Shown here: positions 41,404 through 48,010 of the stretch, piece after piece
Numbering within the stretch: the stretch's first letter is position 1
How the letters are laid out: each line of letters begins with the position of its first letter
Source: Fibrobacter sp. UBA1765
Lineage (GTDB): Bacteria > Fibrobacterota > Fibrobacteria > Fibrobacterales > Fibrobacteraceae
DNA: 57,638 nt
Direction: 5' to 3'
NCBI GenBank assembly: GCA_002314675.1
Contig: DCGZ01000142.1
Coordinates: forward strand, 1-57,638
Notes under the pieces: model-generated
What the model saw: the letters and a program-made list of their open reading frames with translations, nothing else
What the model was told of the DNA's origin: nothing
Databases searched by the model: none
Position numbers and translations under genes: made by a program

Positions 41404-41432
41404 TTGCCAAAGTATAAATCGCGATATATATT
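41404..41432 (+). promoter_or_regulatory. Sigma70-type promoter, copy 2 of 3 (degenerate -35)
   Basis: TTGCCA (41404-41409), 17-bp spacer, TATATT (41427-41432), then AAACTTTAAGTTTCTCGG as in copy 3. The -35 lost one consensus base (TTGACA to TTGCCA). Confidence 0.75.
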
Positions 41433-41465
41433 AGAGTAAACTTTAAGTTTCTCGGTATATATCTT

Positions 41466-41576
41466 ATGAATTGTGAACTTGTGGACATAACTCCAGATAT
41501 AGCCCGCAAATATCTGGACCGCAAAGGTCACAACCGTCCCATCAGAAAATTTTGGATACAGACAAAAAGTGTTTAA
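41466..41576 (+). pseudogene. Truncated copy of the short ParB-like gene
   Basis: 36 codons starting MNCELVDITPDIARKYL. The first 29 match the protein at 45395 with 4 changes. The reading frame then leaves homology (IQTKSV) and stops at 41574. The cassette thus lost the 3' two-thirds of this gene, while the promoter and downstream gene persisted. Confidence 0.85.
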
Positions 41577-41593
41577 CAAAATAGGAAATCAAT

Positions 41594-43486
41594 ATGAGCT
41601 CTGCAGTTTTCTTTGAAATCAAGATTATGACCAAGACTGGCAAACCGTCAAATGCCATGGCCAAAAAACTTTTCGACTACTGTCAAGAAGAATATGACTG
41701 GTTTAATGATTCGATGGTTCTGGAAGACAATGTCATCCACACGGATTACGATAATGACTATGGTTCTGATGTGGACTTTGATGCAGAAAGTGAGCCGTTT
41801 GACTGGCTGAAATCAGCCTGCAGAGATGTAAATCCGGAACTGATGGAAGCGACTTGTGATATCAACTTAACAGATTACCGTCTGGAAAATGGCAATTTTT
41901 ATGCGGAAGGGAACTTTAAAGACGGCAAATTTAGAGTTGTAGATTTCTTTTATTATTCCGATGTCTATGGTACCAAATTTACTATTGATTCCTGTTACGG
42001 ATCTTTAATCGGTGATGGCAAAAAGCCTGTCGTCTTAAGGCTTAGGAATAAGGATACCGGAAAAGAAGAGTCTTTCCCCGTAGAAGTTTGGCCTACTGAA
42101 GATGACGGCGAATCTCTATACAATAAAGTGGAAAATGGCGAATACCGGCTGTGTGTCGATAGCATTGATCTAGTGGATGAATGCGGTGATCTTGTCCATG
42201 ACCTTTCTTGCTTCGATTTTGCAAAAACATTTGAAGGCTCTAATTACGAGGGTTACGAATTCGTTTCTGTAGATTGTTGTGGCAGGGTGAACAGTGAAGA
42301 AAATATAAAGAAAGCCAATGTGGAAAAAGAGTCCCCGAAAGCAGAATCTTTGGAAACAATCGTGGCTAAGGACCATGATGATTTGAAGGAAATCATCGAG
42401 AGGGAAATAGCGAAATATGGAAAGAAATGTGACCTGAACCATATAGACGTTTCCAATGTGACGGATATGAGTTGCATGTTCAAGCTTAGCAAGTTCAAGG
42501 GAGATATCTCTCGCTGGGATGTTTCCAATGTAACGAATATGTGCGACATGTTCGCCTTTAGCAAGTTCGATGGCGATATCTCCGGCTGGGACGTTTCCAA
42601 TGTGACGAATATGCAGAGGATGTTCATGGGGAGCAAATTCAATGGCGATATTTCCCGTTGGAATGTTTCTAACGTGATGGAAATAAACGATGTGTTTGAG
42701 AAATGCGATTTTGCAGGCAATATAATGTCATGGAAGCTCAATGAGCGCTGTGACTATCTAAACGAGGAATTTTTCATATCTGTTGAAGTTTCCGTAAAGG
42801 AATTGAAAGAAGCGATTGATTCGATAATTGGTTTAATTTCTGAAGAATATGATCGGCATGGCTTGCATGGTGTTTATCTAAAAATTTCAAATGGCGAGTT
42901 GTGCTTTGTTGGCTGCGATGGGCATCAAGGTGGAAAAGCCTTCGTTAAGGCGACATCCTGTAAAGAAGATTTCTGCAGTGTTTTGCTGCCAGGTGTCTTG
43001 AATTACGTCAGAAATAATTTACCGGGTGAATTAGTCAAGATTAAAATTTCCAAGGAACGCATTGCTTTTGAAAATGATCTCTTTAGCTATAGAGCTTATT
43101 TGAATGATCTCACCTACCCAAATATTGATGGCATAATTCCAGCGGATTTTGCATTCACCCTTGATGTGAATCGTAGTGAGTTGGAAGCTTCCTGTCAAAA
43201 GCTCGCCTCGAAAATTAAGGAGTCTTTCGGACTAGTCATTCTCTCTTATAAGGAAGGAATGCTATCCGTTGCAATTGACGACGATTCAGTGGCTATCAAG
43301 GCAGCAAAGGACGGCGGAGAACAATTTGATATAGGTTTTGATGTTAACCTTTTGACAAATGTAATTTCCAAGGTAAAGACGGATTCGTTGAGGATGAAAT
43401 TTACCTCGCCGACAACAGTATGCGTTGTAGAACCCATTGGCTCAAGCGATGCCCTATTCTTTTTGCTGCCCATGAGAATTTCTTAG
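41594..43486 (+). CDS. Fusion: unknown domain + DUF285 repeats + beta-clamp domains II-III
   Basis: A 630-residue protein of three parts. Residues 5-228: an unrecognised domain shared with the next two paralogues (KKLFDYCQEEYDWF near 24-37; VEVWP; KTFEGSNYEGYEF). Residues 284-372: BspA/DUF285 repeats (DVSNVTNM...GDISxWDVSNV). Residues 393-630: sequence like domains II and III of DnaN, including LHGVYLKISNGELCFVGCDGH, YPNIDGIIPADF, IGFDVNLLTNVISKV and the terminal LPMRI. Domain I of the clamp is absent. RBS AGGAAA precedes the ATG. The domain names come from pattern comparison by eye. Confidence 0.8.
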   Translation: MSSAVFFEIKIMTKTGKPSNAMAKKLFDYCQEEYDWFNDSMVLEDNVIHTDYDNDYGSDVDFDAESEPFDWLKSACRDVNPELMEATCDINLTDYRLENGNFYAEGNFKDGKFRVVDFFYYSDVYGTKFTIDSCYGSLIGDGKKPVVLRLRNKDTGKEESFPVEVWPTEDDGESLYNKVENGEYRLCVDSIDLVDECGDLVHDLSCFDFAKTFEGSNYEGYEFVSVDCCGRVNSEENIKKANVEKESPKAESLETIVAKDHDDLKEIIEREIAKYGKKCDLNHIDVSNVTDMSCMFKLSKFKGDISRWDVSNVTNMCDMFAFSKFDGDISGWDVSNVTNMQRMFMGSKFNGDISRWNVSNVMEINDVFEKCDFAGNIMSWKLNERCDYLNEEFFISVEVSVKELKEAIDSIIGLISEEYDRHGLHGVYLKISNGELCFVGCDGHQGGKAFVKATSCKEDFCSVLLPGVLNYVRNNLPGELVKIKISKERIAFENDLFSYRAYLNDLTYPNIDGIIPADFAFTLDVNRSELEASCQKLASKIKESFGLVILSYKEGMLSVAIDDDSVAIKAAKDGGEQFDIGFDVNLLTNVISKVKTDSLRMKFTSPTTVCVVEPIGSSDALFFLLPMRIS

Positions 43487-43495
43487 TAAAGTCGA

Positions 43496-43528
43496 AAAAA
43501 CGGCTGCGATCGTCATGCAACCGTTTTT
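43496..43528 (+). terminator. Intrinsic terminator inside the island
   Basis: AAAAACGGCTGC...GCAACCGTTTTT after the first clamp-fusion gene; the next gene 43562 has its own ribosome binding site, so transcription may be partly separated. Confidence 0.75.
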
Positions 43529-43561
43529 GTTTGTTTCGTTTGTTTAAAATATTAGGAAACA

Positions 43562-45262
43562 ATGGTTATGAGTGTAGTTTGGATTGACTTCAATGTTTCA
43601 ATAGGCTCAAAAATGGGATTGTCCATGGATGCATGGATGGCCAAACAGGTGTTCAAATGGTGCAAGGAACAATATTCGTGGTTTGCCGAAGCTTGCAACG
43701 ATGGTAAGATCGTTTTGGAGGGGAATAAGATTGTTTCTTCTGAATTCAGCATCCCCTTTGAAGATGACTCAATTATTTTCGATTGGACCATAGATGTTTA
43801 CAAGCAGTTCAAGCCGGACAAGCTAAGTGTTCGTAATTTAGTTCATGTTACTGATGACAATGGCGTATGCAACCCTCATAAAGCCAGTTCCTACATTGTT
43901 ACCGCAGAAGCCCATCCAGATCTACCCGCGGCGTATAGATTCCGCCGGTTAATGGACGTCTGCTTCGGAAAGTTCTATTGTGTAACGGATTCCGGTGAAA
44001 CACGTGAATATTATTACCAGTTGGTTGACGCACAAGAGGCGTTCTTATTAGGAAAGAATTTTCGGGAAGAGGAAAATCCCCATAACATAGCCCTTCGCCT
44101 AAAAAAGGATGAACAGACGGCCTATGAAGTTGTTGAAATCTGGCCCCTGTCCACATTAGAAATGGATGAGGATACCTTAGCACGAAAAATGGAATGTGGC
44201 AGTGTAAAAACGGAAGATGCCATTATCAATGATGAGTTTTTCCTAGCAGTCGGCGGTTATCATGCTATACCCTTGCTGGATTCCGAAGGCAGTCCTGTTT
44301 CCATGCTTGAGGCCATGGACGTGCAAAGGACTTTCGCCGGAACCATTTATGAGGATTGGACTTTCGAAGGTATTGAGTATGAATTTGGTAAAGTGGAACC
44401 ATTAATCCCTGCAAAATCTGCAAAGAAAATAATCCAAGAAGAATCTGAGGCTGAAGAATTCAATGACGAATTTGAAGAAACCGAATCTACTCTTATAATC
44501 AACATTGATATTACCTTTAAAAAGGAAAATGGGGATGATGATTGCGAGCTTGCCCAAAAGATTTTTGATTGGTGTTGTGAACAATTTAATTGGTTTGGTG
44601 AACACGCCAAGAATGAATCCATTTATCTATCGGACTCTAGACTAGCTTCTAATTTTCAGAGCGAGGACCAATACCTTGATGAGGAACCTATAACCTGGAT
44701 GGAGAAAGTGTTTGAACACTTCCACCCTGCACAAATGAATGTATGTACTCAATATGAGTATTATGAAGGCTACGCTTCTGACCATCGTTACATTGTCGCA
44801 TCTGTCGAGAACGGAAAGTTCGTCGTGAAGGATGACTTTATTGCCGGTCAAGTTGATTACTTTTGGGAAGATGACTACCCCTTGTTTTACTATAGGAATA
44901 AGGGCTGTTACGGATTGATGCTAGGCGAGGACTCTAGTGATCCAGCTTTCACAACTGCTCTTTGCTTTAAGATGGGACAGGAATATCGTGAGGAGGTTGT
45001 AGAAATTCGGCCCTATTCAGATGATGAAACAGAGGCTCCTTTTATGGATGATATTAAATCTTCTGTTAGAAAGGGTTGTATTTGTCTAGCAATTTGTGAC
45101 AACGAAATTCCCCTGTTGGATTCTTCTGGACAGAGAATCCACAATATTGATCGTATGGACGCTAAGAAAACCTTCGAGGGAACCAAACTTAATGATTATG
45201 AGTTCATTGGGATTCGTTTCCAGAAAGATGCTGAGCCCGAGCAGCCTGGCATCGACCGATAG
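43562..45262 (+). CDS. Unknown-domain protein with two tandem copies
   Basis: A 566-residue protein made of two copies of the unrecognised island domain (about 1-275 and 318-555), joined by a Glu-rich linker (about 285-315). Each copy has the WCxExxxWF motif (FKWCKEQYSWF, FDWCCEQFNWF), a VVEIWP/VVEIRP strand and the closing TFxGT...(Y/L)(E/N)D block with PLLDS upstream. It has no DUF285 or clamp domain. This shows the domain can act without the clamp. RBS AGGAA precedes two possible ATGs (43562 and 43568). No signal peptide, so cytoplasmic. Confidence 0.72.
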   Translation: MVMSVVWIDFNVSIGSKMGLSMDAWMAKQVFKWCKEQYSWFAEACNDGKIVLEGNKIVSSEFSIPFEDDSIIFDWTIDVYKQFKPDKLSVRNLVHVTDDNGVCNPHKASSYIVTAEAHPDLPAAYRFRRLMDVCFGKFYCVTDSGETREYYYQLVDAQEAFLLGKNFREEENPHNIALRLKKDEQTAYEVVEIWPLSTLEMDEDTLARKMECGSVKTEDAIINDEFFLAVGGYHAIPLLDSEGSPVSMLEAMDVQRTFAGTIYEDWTFEGIEYEFGKVEPLIPAKSAKKIIQEESEAEEFNDEFEETESTLIINIDITFKKENGDDDCELAQKIFDWCCEQFNWFGEHAKNESIYLSDSRLASNFQSEDQYLDEEPITWMEKVFEHFHPAQMNVCTQYEYYEGYASDHRYIVASVENGKFVVKDDFIAGQVDYFWEDDYPLFYYRNKGCYGLMLGEDSSDPAFTTALCFKMGQEYREEVVEIRPYSDDETEAPFMDDIKSSVRKGCICLAICDNEIPLLDSSGQRIHNIDRMDAKKTFEGTKLNDYEFIGIRFQKDAEPEQPGIDR

Positions 45263-45289
45263 GCTCGCCAACCTTCGCATTGCCAAGTT

Positions 45290-45319
45290 CCCCGAGTGAA
45301 ACGTAGCGTAACCGAGGGG
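45290..45319. repeat. Hairpin upstream of promoter copy 3
   Basis: CCCCGAGTGAAACGTAGCGT then AACCGAGGGG forms an imperfect stem (CCCC/GGGG and ACG/CGT). A similar sequence precedes promoter copy 1 (34363-34388). It likely terminates the upstream gene or is part of the mobile cassette. Confidence 0.55.
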
Positions 45320-45332
45320 TAAAAAAAATTTA

Positions 45333-45361
45333 TTGACAAAGTATAAACCGCGATATATATT
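45333..45361 (+). promoter_or_regulatory. Sigma70-type promoter, copy 3 of 3 (consensus)
   Basis: TTGACA (45333-45338), 17-bp spacer, TATATT (45356-45361), and the leader AAACTTTAAGTTTCTCGG shared with copy 2. Transcription should begin near 45368. Confidence 0.85.
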
Positions 45362-45394
45362 AGAGTAAACTTTAAGTTTCTCGGTATATATCTT

Positions 45395-45661
45395 ATGAAG
45401 CGTGAACTTGTGGACATAACTCCAGATATAGCCCGCAAATATCTGGACCACAATGGTCACAACCGTCCCATCCGAAAATTTTGGGTACGGGAATTGGCCC
45501 TCCGAATGAAGGAGGGCTCGTTTGAGAATCGTCGAGACGGCCTGCTCATTGACGAGAACGGGAATCTTTTAAATGGTCTGCATCGCCTTTCTGCGGTTGT
45601 GGAAAGCGGCTGCACAGTAAAAATGTGGGTAACCACAAAGAATTTTGAAAAAAAGGATTAA
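45395..45661 (+). CDS. Short ParB-like (phage-type) protein
   Basis: An 88-residue protein: VDITPDIARKYLDHNGHNRPIR, KEGSFENRRDGLLIDENGNLLNGLHRLSAVVESGCTVKMWV. The 'xxDExGxLLNGxHRLxAVxESG' pattern is typical of small ParB-nuclease-like or DUF262-like proteins found in phages. In those, the sequence resembles the ParB N-terminal fold. It is separated from the next gene by 3 bp, so the two are cotranslated. Its promoter has a consensus sequence, while the copy at 41466 is truncated. Confidence 0.72.
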   Translation: MKRELVDITPDIARKYLDHNGHNRPIRKFWVRELALRMKEGSFENRRDGLLIDENGNLLNGLHRLSAVVESGCTVKMWVTTKNFEKKD

Positions 45662-45664
45662 AAC

Positions 45665-47308
45665 ATGAGTGCAACTTGGGGCTACTTTAGCATAGAAATT
45701 AAAAAGTCTAACAAGACTATGGACAAAAAACTTGCCAAAAAAATATTTGATTGGTGCAAGGAACATTTTGACTGGTTTGGCGAGGGTGTTGAAAACGAAC
45801 AGCTTTGCCTAGAAGATGGTAAAATATACTCTGACAATGATTTCTGCGTTGAAGATTATTCTGTAGAAATGGAACCGCTTGGCTGGCTAAATGAAGTCTA
45901 TGAAGAGTTTCATCCAGAACAGATGATTGTCCGAAATGTCTATCACTACACCAATGCAGCCGGTGAATATACACCAGGAAGTGCATGCTTCCATCTTGTC
46001 TCGGCTTGTGTACAGGATGGAGAACTTGTATCTGAAGACGATTTCTATTATGGCGAATATGAGGATCCTTCATTTGAAGATTTTTTCCATTTTTATTACC
46101 AGGCGGATGATTTTCATGGATATATGCTTGGCACGGACTTTATGGAAAAGCCCGCTTCTTTCGTTAGGCTTTGTTTTAAAGATGGCAATCGAATTGTAAA
46201 AGAAATCGTCGAATTGTGGTCTGAGAGATTGAACTCGGCGGACGAAATTGAAGAGGCTGTGATTAACAATAGTTTCTGCTTTACTATATGCGATTCTGAA
46301 ATTCCATTACTTAATGCAGCAGGCCATGTCATTGATCGTTTTGAAAAAATGGATGTTGAAAAAACTTTCAAGGGAACCGTATACGAAGACACGGAATTCT
46401 TGGGCATACAATGGTCTTCCGATGGTGAGATTGAAATGCCAGAATTCAAACAAGACATGTCTGGAACGGGTGAAGACTTGTGTCAGAATCGTTTAAAGGA
46501 ATATGAAGATTTGTGTCAAAATCGTTTAAAGGAATATGAAGATTTGCCTTTAGGAATCAAGAATGAATTTAACTATGATGATTCCGGTGAATTGTATCAT
46601 ACCGTCATAGATGTCTCCGTTAAGGAATTGAAAAAAGCAATTAATGTCACTGAAGGCTTCAACTCCAAGGATTTAGAGAGAGGCGGTCTGACAGGTGTCC
46701 GTCTGAAAATTTCTAGTGATGAAGTCAGCCTTGTGGGTTGTGATGGACGCTTTGGGGGATTCGGTTTTCTTAAAGCGACAACCACTGCAAATGAATTTTG
46801 TGGTGTTATTTCGACCAACATTCTAAAGTATATCTACGAAAACCTATCTGGCGAGTCTGTAAAAATAAAACTTTCTGAAGACTACATTGCGTTTGAAAAT
46901 GAATCTGTCAAATGTAGATCAGCGTTTTTTAAGAAATCTTATCCGGATATTGAAGGAGTCGTGCCCAGGGACTTTGCATATAAGGTAGAAGTAAACTGTA
47001 GTGAAATTTTGGCCCATTGTTTGCGAATAGTAGATGATTCGGAAGACGAATTTTCTAGGATAATCTTTTCCTATAAAGAAGGAATGTTGTTTATTGCTGG
47101 AGGGAATAATTCCGCTTCTATTGTAGCAAAGAAAGATGGTGACGAATTATTTGATATTGGATTCGATGCGGACCTGCTTGCACAAATCCTTTCCAAGATA
47201 ACAACGGACGAGGTGAGGCTTAAGTTTTCCGCGCCCAAAGGACCGTGTATTGTGGAGCCTGTCGGCCTAGACACTAGTTTTTTCCTGCTTGTGCCAGCGA
47301 GGTGTTAA
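45665..47308 (+). CDS. Fusion: unknown domain + beta-clamp domains II-III
   Basis: A 547-residue protein, a paralogue of the two upstream genes. Residues 5-250: island domain (KKIFDWCKEHFDWF, VELWS, KTFKGTVYEDTEFLGI). Residues 269-293: a tandem duplication of an 11-residue unit (EDLCQNRLKEY). Residues 310-547: clamp-like segment with SVKELKKAINVTEGF, GLTGVRLKISSDEVSLVGCD, YPDIEGVVPRDF and IGFDADLLAQILSKI, ending FFLLVPARC. The DUF285 block of the first paralogue is missing. RBS is provided within the end of the preceding gene. Whether it binds DNA as a clamp is unknown. Confidence 0.8.
   Translation: MSATWGYFSIEIKKSNKTMDKKLAKKIFDWCKEHFDWFGEGVENEQLCLEDGKIYSDNDFCVEDYSVEMEPLGWLNEVYEEFHPEQMIVRNVYHYTNAAGEYTPGSACFHLVSACVQDGELVSEDDFYYGEYEDPSFEDFFHFYYQADDFHGYMLGTDFMEKPASFVRLCFKDGNRIVKEIVELWSERLNSADEIEEAVINNSFCFTICDSEIPLLNAAGHVIDRFEKMDVEKTFKGTVYEDTEFLGIQWSSDGEIEMPEFKQDMSGTGEDLCQNRLKEYEDLCQNRLKEYEDLPLGIKNEFNYDDSGELYHTVIDVSVKELKKAINVTEGFNSKDLERGGLTGVRLKISSDEVSLVGCDGRFGGFGFLKATTTANEFCGVISTNILKYIYENLSGESVKIKLSEDYIAFENESVKCRSAFFKKSYPDIEGVVPRDFAYKVEVNCSEILAHCLRIVDDSEDEFSRIIFSYKEGMLFIAGGNNSASIVAKKDGDELFDIGFDADLLAQILSKITTDEVRLKFSAPKGPCIVEPVGLDTSFFLLVPARC
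46472..46546. repeat. 33-bp tandem repeat (two copies plus part)
   Basis: GAAGACTTGTGTCAGAATCG, then 13 more bases, repeated at 46505 with two differences. It encodes EDLCQNRLKEY twice plus EDL in the linker before the clamp-like segment, keeping the frame. Confidence 0.85.
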
Positions 47309-47320
47309 AAATTGGTATGG

Positions 47321-47348
47321 ATCCCGATTCCGCAAATCGGGATTTTTT
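47321..47348 (+). terminator. Intrinsic terminator after the second clamp fusion
   Basis: ATCCCGATT-CCGCA-AATCGGGAT followed by TTTTT. Confidence 0.75.
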
Positions 47349-47397
47349 GAAGTCAATTTGGTTATAACAATGAGGAAAAGGTTGGGAGAATACCACT

Positions 47398-47919
47398 ATG
47401 CTGTTAGACGCAAGTTACTTTATTGAAAAATCTGCGCTCTTGAAAATCGCTTGCAAAAACTCCGACTTCATGGAGGTTGTTCAGTCCATTGACTGGATGC
47501 AATACCAAAAGTCGTTTATGGCTTGGATTATCGGGAAGGGTGGACTGGAGCAAATTCTGGAACAGTCCACGGACGAAGCTGATGAATCTCTCCTTGAGTT
47601 TGGAAGTTTAGATAGTCAGTTGAAGCAAGCCCTCAGGGAAGGCGACCTTCAAAAGGGCTGCTTCCATTTTGCGGTGTTCAAGTCATTGCTTTCCGCAATG
47701 TTGGAATCCGGTTCCGGAACATCCTGCGAAGATGCCATCTATGTAACATCGACCAGCGATGAATATTACTTTTTGCACAATGTCAAAAAGCTAAAAATGC
47801 AGGACCAGAGCCTTGTAGAAAAAGACGGCCGCAGCTACGACATAATCAACGCCGTTGACCGAAGGGGTAAAGAAAGCATTTGGTACTTTGACGTAACTGA
47901 CGTTATGCAAAGCTATTAA
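47398..47919 (+). CDS. Unknown protein, DUF4919-like pattern
   Basis: A 173-residue soluble protein with an N-terminal helical half and a C-terminal half resembling DUF4919-type proteins: SCEDAIYVTSTSDEYYFLHN, QDQSLVEKDGRSYDIINA, then the YFDVTDVM strand. The match is tentative and its function is unknown. RBS GGGAG lies upstream. It is followed by a terminator, which marks the right edge of the island. Confidence 0.65.
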   Translation: MLLDASYFIEKSALLKIACKNSDFMEVVQSIDWMQYQKSFMAWIIGKGGLEQILEQSTDEADESLLEFGSLDSQLKQALREGDLQKGCFHFAVFKSLLSAMLESGSGTSCEDAIYVTSTSDEYYFLHNVKKLKMQDQSLVEKDGRSYDIINAVDRRGKESIWYFDVTDVMQSY

Positions 47920-47928
47920 CTTAAACAA

Positions 47929-47958
47929 AAAACTCCGACGTATTCACGCCGGAGTTTT
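47929..47958. terminator. Terminator at the right island edge
   Basis: AAAACTCCGACG - TATTCA - CGCCGGAGTTTT; A and T tracts on both sides serve the convergent sahH gene as well. A REP-like TCCTCGCGAAAGCGAGGA hairpin follows at about 47984-48001. Confidence 0.8.
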
Positions 47959-48010
47959 CTCTATAAGGCCTCTGCCCCATGTCATCCTCGCGAAAGCGAG
48001 GATCTAGCAA

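Noticed and set aside
41594..47308. True DNA polymerase III beta subunit genes
   Set aside because: Clamp domain I is missing and the genes lie in an accessory island, fused to other domains. The housekeeping dnaN must lie elsewhere.
34248..47958. Integrase, transposase or attachment-site duplication bounding the island
   Set aside because: No recombinase gene and no flanking direct repeats of tRNA type were found; only REP-like hairpins at the edges.
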